From NCBI GenBank assembly GCA_020026115.1, contig JAHHQY010000001.1, forward strand, positions 1-64,000: a stretch of 64,000 bases of DNA, in the 5' to 3' direction. The translations under genes were made by a program, and so were the position numbers. Position 1 is the first letter of the stretch. Every line of letters begins with the position of its first letter. Shown piece by piece: positions 32,904 to 42,236 of the stretch. The notes under the pieces are model-generated. The model ran no database searches, had not been told where the DNA came from, and saw only the letters and a program-made list of their open reading frames with translations. This DNA comes from Actinobacillus sp. GTDB lineage: Bacteria; Pseudomonadota; Gammaproteobacteria; Enterobacterales; Pasteurellaceae.

Positions 32904-32919
32904 ACTCGCACCGAAAAAT
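32904..32919 (+). repeat. Uptake-signal-like repeat, single copy
   Basis: ACTCGCACCGAAAAAT in the 228-base gap between ushA and rlmL; noncoding. Confidence 0.7.
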
Positions 32920-32932
32920 GGGGGAATGAAAA

Positions 32933-32954
32933 GTAAAAAGGGCGCCAAGCGCCC
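32933..32954 (-). terminator. ushA terminator
   Basis: A stem GGGCGC/GCGCCC (32940-32945 with 32949-32954), followed on the minus strand by CTTTTTAC. Confidence 0.75.
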
Positions 32955-32973
32955 TTAATATTAAGTTGAAAGA

Positions 32974-34605
32974 TTAGTTTTTGAAAATCACTTCATTTTT
33001 TGGATTGTATTTATCTGCTTGTACAGGAGAGTGTGCTTTGATGTAAGATTTAATCACATCAGCATCGATAAAGCCTGTATCGATAAAGTTGATTTTCGGA
33101 TAACCGTCCCCGCCACGAGCGTTAAAGCTTGGAACAGTGAAGGTATACATTTTGTTTGGTTGTACAGCGCGACCGTTAATTTTCACGTTATGTACCCCAT
33201 CTTTTTCAACAACCATAGAAATATTTGGTGAGAATTGTGGGTATGCACCAGAATCCACAGATTTTGTTGCCACAACATCTAAATATTTAATTAAAGATTT
33301 ACCGTCCATTTTCGCTTTCGCAATGGTGTTACCAAATGGTAAAACTTTTAAGACGTCTTTATAAGTTAAGCTACCTGGTTCGATAGAGTCGCGCACACCG
33401 CCTGAGTTCATAATACCGAAATCGGCATGTACTTTCGCAGCTTGAGCTTCAGCAATAAAGCGACCTAAGTTGGTTTGTTTAAAGCGAACAACGTTACGAT
33501 CGCCCATAAATTTACCTTTTAAATCACCCACTTTTACTTGTAATGCTTTTGTTCCTTTATCTTGGTAAGGTTTTAAGAAGTTCAGCATTTCTTGGTTTTC
33601 TTCAATGCGTTTGCCTACAAGTTTGCGTTCTTTTTTACCATCAACAACGACTTTTTCTGTTAAGTTAACAGGAATTAAGCGATAGTCTTTTAATACTAAT
33701 TTACCGTTGTGGTAGTTAAAATCCGCACGACCTACGTATTTACCCCATTCGTAAGCTTGAACAATCCATGTACCGTTTTGACGGTCTGGACGGCAAGCTG
33801 CACCTGGACGGAAGTTTTTGTCGTAAGTTTTTAAATCTTCGTTCATACAAACAGGGTTTTGAGAGTGACCACCAATGATCATATCAACGTAGCCTGCAGG
33901 TAAAGAGCGAGCGAGTGTCACGTCACCTGGTGCATTTACACCGTGGTTTGCATCGTGATAGTGTCCCATGTGAGTGATAGCGAAAATTAAATCTGGATGT
34001 TCTTTCGCTTTAATTTCAGGAACTAATTTTTTCATTACTTCCACAGGGTTGCGGAATTCTAAACCTTTTACATATTCAGGATTACCAATTTTCATGGTGT
34101 CTTCGGTTGTTAAACCGATAACGGCGATTTTAATGCCATCGCGTACGAAAATTTCATAAGGTTTGAATAATAATTTACCTGTTTTTTGGTCGTAAATATT
34201 CGCAGATAAGAATGGGAAATTGACCCAATCTTTTTGTTTCATTAAGGTAGATAATGGATTATCAAACTCATGGTTACCAAGCGCCATAGCATCGTAACCT
34301 AATTTTGCCATACCTTTAAAATCTGGCTCAGCATCTTGCATATCCGATTCAGGCACGCCTGTATTGATATCACCACCAGAGAAAAGTAAAGAGAAACCTT
34401 TGTTATCTTTTACTTCTTGACGAATGTTATCAATTAAGGTTTTACGCGCTGCCATACCATATTCACCGTATTTATTTTGCCAGAAATGGCCATGGTGGTC
34501 ATTGGTGTGCATAATGGTAAAATCTTGCCCTTGGTGGAAAGCAGAACAGCCGACTAAAGTGGTACTTAACACTAATAAACTTGAAAGGGTTAGTTTGGTT
34601 TTCAT
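32974..34605 (-). CDS. ushA: 5'-nucleotidase/UDP-sugar hydrolase UshA, predicted lipoprotein
   Basis: The 543-residue protein aligns with E. coli UshA over its length. The metallophosphatase domain shows HTNDHHGHF (His33 to Phe41) and GNHEFD (Asn111, His112). The C-terminal domain carries the substrate-stacking region (NARGGDGYP). Unlike E. coli UshA it has a lipobox, LVGC, with Cys20 followed by Ser, which predicts outer-membrane anchoring. It hydrolyses UDP-sugars and nucleotides; in Pasteurellaceae such enzymes help use extracellular NAD or nucleotides. Confidence 0.92.
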   Translation of the reverse strand: MKTKLTLSSLLVLSTTLVGCSAFHQGQDFTIMHTNDHHGHFWQNKYGEYGMAARKTLIDNIRQEVKDNKGFSLLFSGGDINTGVPESDMQDAEPDFKGMAKLGYDAMALGNHEFDNPLSTLMKQKDWVNFPFLSANIYDQKTGKLLFKPYEIFVRDGIKIAVIGLTTEDTMKIGNPEYVKGLEFRNPVEVMKKLVPEIKAKEHPDLIFAITHMGHYHDANHGVNAPGDVTLARSLPAGYVDMIIGGHSQNPVCMNEDLKTYDKNFRPGAACRPDRQNGTWIVQAYEWGKYVGRADFNYHNGKLVLKDYRLIPVNLTEKVVVDGKKERKLVGKRIEENQEMLNFLKPYQDKGTKALQVKVGDLKGKFMGDRNVVRFKQTNLGRFIAEAQAAKVHADFGIMNSGGVRDSIEPGSLTYKDVLKVLPFGNTIAKAKMDGKSLIKYLDVVATKSVDSGAYPQFSPNISMVVEKDGVHNVKINGRAVQPNKMYTFTVPSFNARGGDGYPKINFIDTGFIDADVIKSYIKAHSPVQADKYNPKNEVIFKN

Positions 34606-34639
34606 TATTCACCTCTTTTTTGATGGAAGAAATAAAAAG

Positions 34640-34671
34640 TATAAAAAAGGCCAGCACAAGGTGCTGACCTA
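34640..34671 (-). terminator. efp terminator
   Basis: Stem GGCCAGCAC/GTGCTGACC with one internal mismatch (34649-34657 with 34661-34669), followed on the minus strand by TTTTTTAT. Confidence 0.78.
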
Positions 34672-34675
34672 AAAA

Positions 34676-35242
34676 TTATTTCACGCGAGAAACGTATTCA
34701 CCGCTACGAGTATCAACTTTGATCACTTCGCCAATTTGTACGAATAAAGGAACACGCACAACAGCACCAGTGCTTAATGTTGCTGGTTTACCACCTGTTC
34801 CTGCCGTATCGCCTTTAAGACCTGGGTCAGTATCAACAACTTCTAATTCAACAAAGTTTGGTGGGGTCACAGAAATAGGTTGGCCATTCCAAAGTGTTAC
34901 GATACATTCAGCTTGGTCTAATAACCATTTTTCTGAATCGCCGATGGCTTTCGCATCTGCTGCGATTTGTTCGAAAGTTTCTGGGTGCATAAAGTACCAG
35001 AAATCTTCGTCTTTATAAGAATAAGTGTAATCAGAATCCATTACATCGGCAGCTTCTACAGTTGTGCCAGATTTTAAAGTAATGTCTAAAACTTTTCCTG
35101 AGATAAGTTTACGAATGCGAGTACGAGTAAATGCTTGACCTTTGCCTGGTTTAACAAATTCATTTTCTACGATTACGCAAGGCTCGCCGTCTTGCATAAT
35201 TTTTAAACCCGGTTTGAAATCCGTGGTGCTATAAGTCGCCAT
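34676..35242 (-). CDS. efp: Elongation factor P
   Basis: The 188-residue protein has three beta-barrel domains. Lys34 in KPGKGQAF is the residue beta-lysylated by EpmA/EpmB in gammaproteobacteria. EF-P relieves ribosome stalling at consecutive prolines. It is monocistronic and divergent from the TadG-like gene. Confidence 0.97.
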   Translation of the reverse strand: MATYSTTDFKPGLKIMQDGEPCVIVENEFVKPGKGQAFTRTRIRKLISGKVLDITLKSGTTVEAADVMDSDYTYSYKDEDFWYFMHPETFEQIAADAKAIGDSEKWLLDQAECIVTLWNGQPISVTPPNFVELEVVDTDPGLKGDTAGTGGKPATLSTGAVVRVPLFVQIGEVIKVDTRSGEYVSRVK

Positions 35243-35491
35243 AATTTCCTCAATGTTAGCGTTCTATTATAAAGATGCGTATTTTAACCCGTTTTTTATA
35301 AAAATCGCAAAAAAATTGTGAAAATTGCCAAGGAGATCACAAAAAATTTTTTTTTAATTTTAAAGAAAAGGGATTTTAAGGAAAATAAAGAGATAAAAAA
35401 ATGCGCAAGTAACTATTTTTATTTATTGAAATTCTTCTTAAAACAGCTAAACTTCTGACATTTTTTACTTAATTTTAGGCAGATTATACAG

Positions 35492-37012
35492 GTGAAACTT
35501 TCAAAAAAACAGCGCGTGCAAGGTGTGATGCTTTTTAAAGCGTTTTTAACGGAAACTCAGGGGGTGTATGCCATTATGATGGTGTTGTTGAGTTTCTTTC
35601 TTATTGGTTTTATTGCCTTGGTTGTGGATGGAAGTGGTATTTTGCATGACCGCACACGTTTTACTCAAGGTTTGGAGCAAGCGGGGCTTTTTATTACGGC
35701 AGAAAATAATAAAAACCGTAAACCGGCTGTGCATAGTAACCCAGAAAAACGTGATTATGAGGTGATGAAAACCATCACTCGATCCTATTATTTGCCTGCA
35801 AGTTATACCAAACTTAGCGATAGCCAAATTCCAACAGATTTTAAGCTAAAACCAAATCAGTTGCATTGTGCGGATAGCCTACAAGATGCTTATGCCTTTA
35901 ATTGTCAAGAAATCGGTAAAACAGGCAAAACAACCTGTACGGTTAGTGGGGCTTTTTGCCGTCCATCATGGCTTTATTTAGGTTCTGATGCGCAAAAATG
36001 GGCCTTAAGTTTTGATCGCACCACAAAAATTGCCAAGAGTTTGAATTTTGGTAAGCGAAAAGGAAATAAAGAAGAGGAAAATGACATTCCAACCATTGAT
36101 ATGATTTTTGTAATCGATTTATCATCTTCAATGGGGCGTTCGTTAACGGATGGGAATGTAGACGACGATAATCCAGCTAAATTAACTCTTGTAAAAAACA
36201 CATTAAAAAAATTAACGGATATGATGTTGGCGAATAAGGATAATAAACAACATAGAATTGGCCTTATTGGCTTTAGTACCGCAGCTCAACTGCCTTTTAG
36301 TGATAAGTATATTTTCCCATATAAATATTACAATGAGAGAGAAGCAAGAAGGGATTACTATCGTGCGATAGATAGTGAAAATGTAGATATTGAGGAAACA
36401 TTTGAAATGATTGAAAACTTTAATGGCAGTTTTTTAGATGACGGTCCATTTAAGGATTCTGTAACATTAAGTGAAAATCGAGTACCAAGATTTAAAATTC
36501 CTTATCATAAAGAATTTTGGTATCAAATGAATCCAAAAGATATTAAGCAATTACAGAAAGATGTAGCGAGTGTAGAAGAACAAGGGGAAACCTTATCAAG
36601 TAGTGGCTTAATTCTGGCCGCCAATGCGATGTTTATTCAGCCTCGCACCGAAAAAAATAAAAAACTTAAACGGATTATTACCATTTTATCCGATGGTTCA
36701 GATAATAATAGTGAGATAACACCTTGGTTGCTTAATCCTGAAGGACATAATAAATATATAGAAAATAACCTATGTGGTGTGATTAAGAAGAAATTAAAAG
36801 AAAGCACCAAGGAAAAACCAGAAATTAATTTTATTGCATTCAATTATGATAAGAATGATCAAAGGGCGATAAAACAAAAAGAAGATTGGTTAAAATGCGT
36901 CGGTGATAAGCATTATTTTACAGCAGATAATGCCGATCAGCTTCTTAAAGCATTTATTAAAACCACAGGTGGCGCGGTAGGTTTTACCGATGAAGTGGGC
37001 TTTATGGAATAA
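35492..37012 (+). CDS. Orphan TadG-like pilus assembly protein with von Willebrand A domain
   Basis: The 506-residue protein starts at GTG. It has a TadE/TadG-type N-terminus: a basic head and one membrane helix at about 25-45 (YAIMMVLLSFFLIGFIALVVDG), leaving the rest outside the cytoplasm. A von Willebrand A domain spans about 200-500 with MIDAS residues DLSSSMG (Asp209, Ser211, Ser213), a Thr near 366 and Asp in ILSDGSDNN near 399. TadG helps assemble Flp/Tad pili, yet no other tad gene is here. Around 36330-36360 Arg codons are AGA/AGG, unlike neighbouring genes. The exact function is uncertain. Confidence 0.8.
   Translation: MKLSKKQRVQGVMLFKAFLTETQGVYAIMMVLLSFFLIGFIALVVDGSGILHDRTRFTQGLEQAGLFITAENNKNRKPAVHSNPEKRDYEVMKTITRSYYLPASYTKLSDSQIPTDFKLKPNQLHCADSLQDAYAFNCQEIGKTGKTTCTVSGAFCRPSWLYLGSDAQKWALSFDRTTKIAKSLNFGKRKGNKEEENDIPTIDMIFVIDLSSSMGRSLTDGNVDDDNPAKLTLVKNTLKKLTDMMLANKDNKQHRIGLIGFSTAAQLPFSDKYIFPYKYYNEREARRDYYRAIDSENVDIEETFEMIENFNGSFLDDGPFKDSVTLSENRVPRFKIPYHKEFWYQMNPKDIKQLQKDVASVEEQGETLSSSGLILAANAMFIQPRTEKNKKLKRIITILSDGSDNNSEITPWLLNPEGHNKYIENNLCGVIKKKLKESTKEKPEINFIAFNYDKNDQRAIKQKEDWLKCVGDKHYFTADNADQLLKAFIKTTGGAVGFTDEVGFME
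36641..36657 (+). repeat. Uptake-signal-like repeat inside the TadG-like gene
   Basis: CCTCGCACCGAAAAAAA, exact core, read as PRTEK in the von Willebrand domain. Confidence 0.6.
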
Positions 37013-37020
37013 TTAAGGCA

Positions 37021-37052
37021 AAACCCTTTGTTTTTACAAAGGGTTTTTTTAT
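37021..37052 (+). terminator. Terminator after the TadG-like gene
   Basis: A 10-bp stem AAACCCTTTG/CAAAGGGTTT (37021-37030 with 37037-37046) followed by T residues. Confidence 0.88.
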
Positions 37053-37130
37053 AGGAGGTTTAAACGGAAGAAAGCGCGATGTAAGCAAACAAAAAATACA
37101 GGTCTTTTATATGCTTATTTTTCAAAATCC

Positions 37131-37138
37131 TGTATAAT
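37131..37138 (+). promoter_or_regulatory. -10 element for fabB
   Basis: TGTATAAT, perfect -10 hexamer, 95 bases before the fabB ATG. No convincing -35 hexamer is visible at 16-18 base spacing. Confidence 0.5.
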
Positions 37139-37232
37139 ACGAGCCGTTTTTTTTACTTGATCGAATGAATAATAAAATCCAGCGGTTTTATTGCGATTAA
37201 GTCCTTAATTTTCAATTAAATAGGAAGAAGAA

Positions 37233-38459
37233 ATGAAAAGAGCAGTAATTACTGGCTTTGGTATTATTTCAAGTATTGGTAACAACAAAGAAGAAGTTTT
37301 AAGTGCGTTAAAACAAGGAAAATCAGGCATTGAGTTTGTGCCAGAATTTGCCGAAATTGGTATGCGCAGTCAAGTTGCAGGGACCATTAAATTAAATCCT
37401 GCTGAACTTATTGATCGCAAAAAACTTCGTTTTATGGGCGATTCAGCCGCTTACGCTTATTTAGCGATGCAAGAAGCTATTGAAGATGCCAATTTAAGCG
37501 AAGACGATGTTTCTAACCCACGCACAGGTCTTGTTATTGGTGCAGGTACAGGTTCTGCCCATAACCAACGCGTTGCTTGTGAAGCTGTACATGGTCGTCG
37601 TGGCGTGCGAGGCATTGGCCCTTACGCAGTAACAAAAACCATGGCATCAAGCGTATCAGCTTGTTTAGCGACACCATTTAAAATTAAAGGTGTGAATTAC
37701 AGCATTAGTTCAGCTTGCGCAACTTCAGCGCATTGTATTGGCCATGCACTTGAATTAATTCAATTAGGCAAACAAGATGTTGTATTTGCAGGGGGCGCTG
37801 AAGAGCTTTCTTGGGAATCCGCTTCTGAGTTTGACGCAATGGGGGCGGTTTCAACCAAATACAACGAAACCCCAGAAAAAGCTTCCCGTGCTTATGATGC
37901 AAACCGCGATGGTTTTGTCATTTCAGGCGGTGCAGGCGTATTAGTGGTCGAAGAGTTAGAACATGCCTTAGCGCGTGGTGCGAAAATCTACGCGGAAGTT
38001 GTAGGCTACGGCGCAACATCTGATGGTTATGATATGGTTGCGCCAAGCGGTGAAGGCGCTGAACGTTGTATGCAACAAGCTTTAGCAACGGTAAAAGGTG
38101 AAATCGATTACATCAACGTACATGGTACTTCAACGCCTGTGGGTGATGTGAAAGAATTAGGCGCAATTAAAAATGTCTTCGCTGAGAAAAAACCTGCGAT
38201 TTCTTCAACAAAATCAATGACAGGTCACTCATTAGGTGCGGCAGGCGCACAAGAAGCCATTTATTCTGTTTTAATGTTAGATAACGATTTTATCGCGCCA
38301 AGCATTAACATCGAAACCTTAGATGAAGCTGCGCAAGATATGAATATTATCACTGAAACGCAAGAACAAGCGGGCTTAAAAACCGTTATGTCTAATAGCT
38401 TTGGCTTTGGCGGAACGAATGCGGCTTTAGTATTTGAAAAATACAATGCAGAAAAATAG
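37233..38459 (+). CDS. fabB: Beta-ketoacyl-ACP synthase I
   Basis: The 408-residue condensing enzyme has catalytic Cys162 (SSACATSAH), His297 ([10 protein letters not shown]) and His332 ([13 protein letters not shown]). It elongates acyl-ACP and is needed for unsaturated fatty acid synthesis. The Cys-His-His set and length fit FabB; FabF is close in fold but its N-terminus differs. It is monocistronic, with a long leader and its own terminator. Confidence 0.94.
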   Translation: MKRAVITGFGIISSIGNNKEEVLSALKQGKSGIEFVPEFAEIGMRSQVAGTIKLNPAELIDRKKLRFMGDSAAYAYLAMQEAIEDANLSEDDVSNPRTGLVIGAGTGSAHNQRVACEAVHGRRGVRGIGPYAVTKTMASSVSACLATPFKIKGVNYSISSACATSAHCIGHALELIQLGKQDVVFAGGAEELSWESASEFDAMGAVSTKYNETPEKASRAYDANRDGFVISGGAGVLVVEELEHALARGAKIYAEVVGYGATSDGYDMVAPSGEGAERCMQQALATVKGEIDYINVHGTSTPVGDVKELGAIKNVFAEKKPAISSTKSMTGHSLGAAGAQEAIYSVLMLDNDFIAPSINIETLDEAAQDMNIITETQEQAGLKTVMSNSFGFGGTNAALVFEKYNAEK

Positions 38460-38475
38460 TGAAAGAAAATAAAAG

Positions 38476-38501
38476 AAAAAGGACGCTAAGCGTCCTTTTT
38501 T
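38476..38501 (+). terminator. fabB terminator
   Basis: Stem GGACGC/GCGTCC (38481-38486 with 38490-38495) followed by a T run. Confidence 0.83.
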
Positions 38502-38529
38502 ATTGCCAGAAAATTTAAAACAAAAAGGC

Positions 38530-38570
38530 CCTCGCGCCGAAATTTTTGCCGACTATTTTTCGGTGCGAAG
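38530..38570. repeat. Inverted pair of uptake-signal-like repeats between fabB and typA
   Basis: CTCGCGCCGAAA and TTTCGGTGCGAAG face each other across an 18-base loop. Both convergent genes have their own terminators (38476-38501 and 38572-38601), so the pair is not needed for termination here. Confidence 0.75.
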
Positions 38571-38571
38571 A

Positions 38572-38601
38572 TAAAAAAAATCGCCCAGCAAGGGCGATTT
38601 T
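38572..38601 (-). terminator. typA terminator
   Basis: Stem TCGCCC/GGGCGA (38581-38586 with 38592-38597), followed on the minus strand by an eight-T run. Confidence 0.85.
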
Positions 38602-38618
38602 ATCAGCAAAAGGAAAAC

Positions 38619-40466
38619 TTATTTAGAACTGGTACTTACCGTTGTGCGCTGTGCGCGACGACGTTCAAGTTCAGTTAAATGACGTTTACGTAAGCGGATA
38701 GATTCTGGTGTTACTTCCACTAATTCATCATCATCAATAAATTCTAAAGCTTGTTCAAGAGTTAAAGTGATAGGCGTAACTAAAGAAATCGCATCATCTT
38801 TACCTGAAGCACGAGTATTGGTGAGTTTTTTCGCTTGTAACGCATTAACCGTTAAGTCGTTGGTACGGCTGTGAATACCGATAATTTGACCTTCGTACAC
38901 TTCGGTTGCGTGTTCGATCATGAGTTTACCGCGTTCTTGTAAGCCCCAAAGTGCATAAGCCAGTGCTTTACCTGTTGCGTTAGAAATTAAAACGCCGTTT
39001 TTACGTTGGCCAATTTCGCCTGGTTTAATATCGTCGTAATGGCTAAAGCTTGAGTAAAGTAAACCAGTACCTGAAGTCATAGTCATAAATTCGTTACGGA
39101 AACCAATTAAACCACGGCTTGGAATAACGTATTCTAAACGTACACGACCTTTACCGTCTGGGATCATATCGCGCACTTCACCTTTACGAATACCTAAAGC
39201 TTCCATAATTGCGCCTTGGTGTTGTTCTTCGATGTCGATAGTCACTTGTTCAAATGGCTCTTGTTTACGACCATCAATTTCTTTGAAAATAACTTTCGGA
39301 CGAGAAACCGCTAATTCATAGCCTTCACGACGCATATTTTCAATTAAAACAGAAAGGTGTAATTCACCACGACCAGAAACGCGGAAAGCATCAGGATCTT
39401 CTGTTTCTTCAACACGCAATGCCACGTTATGAACTAATTCTTTTCTTAAACGTTCTAAAATTTGGCGAGAAGTTACGAATTTACCTTCTTTACCACAGAA
39501 AGGCGAAGTATTTACGCAGAAATACATGGTTACAGTAGGTTCATCAACGGTTAACGCAGGTAACGCTTCCACGCTATTAACATCACAAACTGTATCAGAA
39601 ATATTTAATTCACCAAGACCTGTAATTGCGATGATGTCGCCTGCAGTCGCTACATCAACTTCGTAACGTTGTAAACCTAAATGGCCTAAAACTTGACCAA
39701 CTTTTGCGTTACGTGTTTTGCCTTCTGCATCAATGACAGTCACGTTTTGGTTTGGTTTTACGCTACCGCGTTTAATGCGACCAATCCCGATAACACCAAC
39801 GTAGTTGTTGTAATCTAATTGAGAAATTTGCATTTGGAATGGCGCGTCAACTTGAACGTCAGGAGGCGAAACTTTTTCCACGATAGCTTCAAATAAAGGC
39901 GTCATATCTTCAGCCATATCTTCGTGGTCTAAGCCTGCAATACCTTTTAAAGCAGAAGCATAAATAATAGGGAAGTCTAATTGTTCGTCCGTAGCACCAA
40001 GGTTAACGAAAAGGTCGAAAACTTGATCCACAACCCAATCAGGGCGAGAACCTGGACGGTCAACTTTGTTAATAACAACGATAGGTTTTAAACCGTGAGC
40101 AAAGGCTTTTTGTGTTACGAAACGAGTTTGTGGCATTGGGCCATCGAAGGCATCAACCACTAAAAGTACGGAATCAACCATAGAAAGTACGCGTTCTACT
40201 TCACCACCGAAGTCCGCGTGTCCTGGAGTATCCACGATGTTAATGCGGTAATCGTTCCAGTTAATGGCGGTATTTTTTGCCAAAATAGTAATACCACGTT
40301 CTTTTTCAATTGCGTTAGAGTCCATAACGCGCTCATCGCTATCGCCACGATTTTCTAAAGTACCAGATTGTTGAAGAAGTTTGTCAACCAAAGTTGTTTT
40401 ACCATGGTCAACGTGCGCAATAATTGCAATATTACGCAATTTAGATGTATCGATTGTTTGTGTCAT
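38619..40466 (-). CDS. typA: Ribosome-associated GTPase TypA/BipA
   Basis: The ATG at 40466 ([16 protein letters not shown]) gives 615 residues, the Haemophilus-type length; a TTG six codons upstream is less likely. G1 is [10 protein letters not shown] and G3 is [15 protein letters not shown] is present. Domains resemble EF-G domains I, II, III and V plus the BipA C-terminal domain. TypA assists 50S assembly, especially in the cold or under stress. It is divergent from glnA across a 253-base gap. Confidence 0.95.
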   Translation of the reverse strand: MTQTIDTSKLRNIAIIAHVDHGKTTLVDKLLQQSGTLENRGDSDERVMDSNAIEKERGITILAKNTAINWNDYRINIVDTPGHADFGGEVERVLSMVDSVLLVVDAFDGPMPQTRFVTQKAFAHGLKPIVVINKVDRPGSRPDWVVDQVFDLFVNLGATDEQLDFPIIYASALKGIAGLDHEDMAEDMTPLFEAIVEKVSPPDVQVDAPFQMQISQLDYNNYVGVIGIGRIKRGSVKPNQNVTVIDAEGKTRNAKVGQVLGHLGLQRYEVDVATAGDIIAITGLGELNISDTVCDVNSVEALPALTVDEPTVTMYFCVNTSPFCGKEGKFVTSRQILERLRKELVHNVALRVEETEDPDAFRVSGRGELHLSVLIENMRREGYELAVSRPKVIFKEIDGRKQEPFEQVTIDIEEQHQGAIMEALGIRKGEVRDMIPDGKGRVRLEYVIPSRGLIGFRNEFMTMTSGTGLLYSSFSHYDDIKPGEIGQRKNGVLISNATGKALAYALWGLQERGKLMIEHATEVYEGQIIGIHSRTNDLTVNALQAKKLTNTRASGKDDAISLVTPITLTLEQALEFIDDDELVEVTPESIRLRKRHLTELERRRAQRTTVSTSSK

Positions 40467-40605
40467 TTGAGTTATCTTATTCAAAAGTTATGAAATTCAG
40501 CCGTGCTTTTCACGATTTGGTCGTGCTTAAAATACCGCCGAAGGATGAAAAGGCGCAAATTATACTTTATTTTCGGGCAATCTGCTAGAAAATAAACAAA
40601 AAGAG

Positions 40606-40619
40606 TGGAAAGTTTTCCA
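40606..40619. promoter_or_regulatory. Inverted repeat upstream of glnA, possible operator
   Basis: TGGAAA-GT-TTTCCA is a perfect 6-bp inverted repeat with a 2-base spacer in the typA-glnA divergent region, about 60 bases before the glnA -10. No known regulator consensus is recognised. Confidence 0.3.
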
Positions 40620-40676
40620 AAATTCACTTTCAACAGGAATTTTTACGGAATTAGTGGGAAATTTCATAAATTACTC

Positions 40677-40682
40677 TATAAT
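40677..40682 (+). promoter_or_regulatory. -10 element for glnA
   Basis: TATAAT 37 bases before the glnA ATG; no clear -35 hexamer at normal spacing. Confidence 0.45.
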
Positions 40683-40719
40683 GCCAAAATTGTTCCCCCT
40701 AAGAAAAAGAGGATTATTT

Positions 40720-42135
40720 ATGCCTAATGCGCAAGCAATTGAAAAAGTATTTGCTTTAATTAAAGAAAACGATATTAAATTTGTGATGTTACGCTTTACC
40801 GATTTGCAAGGTAAAGAACATGGGGTGTCGATTCCCGCCTCATTGATTGATGAAGATGTCTTTGAAGATGGCAAAATGTTTGACGGTTCTTCCGTTGAAG
40901 GTTGGAAAGCCATTCATAAAGCGGATATGTTATTAGTTCCAATGGCAGAAAGCGCCGTTGTTGACCCTTTCTTTGATATTCCAACCCTTTCTTTACGTTG
41001 TAATGTTGTGGAACCAGACACCATGCAACATTATAGCCGTTGTCCTCGCGCGATTGCGTTACAAGCAGAAAATTACCTACGCTCAACAGGCATTGCTGAT
41101 GAAGCTTTAGTAGGGCCTGAACCTGAATTTTTCTTATTTGATGATGTGCGCTTTGAAGTGAAAAATAACAGTGTTATGCACCAAGTTGACGATGTCGAAG
41201 GGGTGTGGAATAGCGCTGAACGTTACGCAACAGGAAATAAAGCAAATCGTCCTTTATATAAAGGGGGGTATTGTGCTGTAGCACCGAAAGATCATTCCCA
41301 AGATTTACGCAGTGAAATGTGTTTAATTATGCAAGATATGGGCGTCGTTATTGAAGCGCATCACCATGAAGTGGCTACCGCAGGGCAAAATGAAATTGCT
41401 ACAAAATTCAATACATTAACCTTAAAAGCCGATGAAACACAAATTTATAAATATGTGGTAAATAATTCTGCATTAAATGCAGGTAAAACGGCTTGCTTTA
41501 TGCCAAAACCGATTACGGGCGATAACGGTTCAGGTATGCACTGTAATATGTCTTTAAGCAAAAAAGGTAAAAATATTTTCCAAGGCGACGGTTATGCTGG
41601 TCTTTCTGATACAGCACTTTATTTTATCGGCGGAATTATTAAACACGCAAAAGCCTTAAACGCATTTACCAACCCAAGTACAAACTCATACAAACGTTTA
41701 GTGCCAGGATTTGAAGCGCCTGTTTTATTAGCTTATTCTGCAAGTAACCGTTCTGCTTCAATTCGTATTCCAGCGGTGACATCACCAAAAGCCATTCGTG
41801 TTGAAGCGCGTTTCCCAGATCCATTAGCCAACCCATATTTAGCTTTTGCGGCATTATTAATGGCAGGGATTGACGGTATTCAAAACAAACTTCATCCAGG
41901 CGATGCGATGGATAAAAACTTATATGATTTACCGCCAGAAGAATTAAAAGATATTCCAACGGTTGCAGGTAGCTTAGATGAAGCCTTAAATGCTTTAGAA
42001 GCGGATCGCGAATTTTTACAACAAGGCAATGTATTCTGTCCAGATTTCATTGATGCCTTTATTCAAGTGAAACGTAAAGAAGTACAACGTTTAAATATGA
42101 CGCCACACCCAGTGGAATTTGAAATGTATTACTAA
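40720..42135 (+). CDS. glnA: Glutamine synthetase type I
   Basis: The start [14 protein letters not shown] at 40720 follows AAGAGGA and gives 471 residues (E. coli has 469). Active-site motifs include FDGSSVEGW, the ATP-binding region around NGSGMHCN, and the adenylylation loop NLYDLPPEE with Tyr at about 402. It makes glutamine from glutamate, ammonia and ATP. The neighbouring ntrB-ntrC genes of enteric bacteria are absent. An upstream in-frame ATG at 40681 lacks a good ribosome binding site. Confidence 0.96.
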   Translation: MPNAQAIEKVFALIKENDIKFVMLRFTDLQGKEHGVSIPASLIDEDVFEDGKMFDGSSVEGWKAIHKADMLLVPMAESAVVDPFFDIPTLSLRCNVVEPDTMQHYSRCPRAIALQAENYLRSTGIADEALVGPEPEFFLFDDVRFEVKNNSVMHQVDDVEGVWNSAERYATGNKANRPLYKGGYCAVAPKDHSQDLRSEMCLIMQDMGVVIEAHHHEVATAGQNEIATKFNTLTLKADETQIYKYVVNNSALNAGKTACFMPKPITGDNGSGMHCNMSLSKKGKNIFQGDGYAGLSDTALYFIGGIIKHAKALNAFTNPSTNSYKRLVPGFEAPVLLAYSASNRSASIRIPAVTSPKAIRVEARFPDPLANPYLAFAALLMAGIDGIQNKLHPGDAMDKNLYDLPPEELKDIPTVAGSLDEALNALEADREFLQQGNVFCPDFIDAFIQVKRKEVQRLNMTPHPVEFEMYY

Positions 42136-42168
42136 GTTTCAATGTAATAAAAAAGAAAAGTCAAAGAA

Positions 42169-42200
42169 AAGCCGTACTAAAAAGTACGGCTTTTTATTTT
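42169..42200 (+). terminator. glnA terminator
   Basis: A 10-bp stem AAGCCGTACT/AGTACGGCTT with loop AAAA, followed by TTTATTTTTT. Confidence 0.88.
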
Positions 42201-42214
42201 TTAGCTTAGCGCGC

Positions 42215-42233
42215 GATTTTTTGGTGCGAGTGC
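42215..42233 (-). repeat. Uptake-signal-like repeat (one mismatch)
   Basis: TTTTTTGGTGCGAGTG: the first C of CGG is T. Noncoding, just after the yejM stop. Confidence 0.55.
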
Positions 42234-42236
42234 AAA

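Noticed and set aside
35347..35355. T9 tract upstream of the TadG-like gene as a phase-variation switch
   Set aside because: It is far from any promoter element that I can define and the region is generally A/T rich. No tetranucleotide or other contingency repeats are present.
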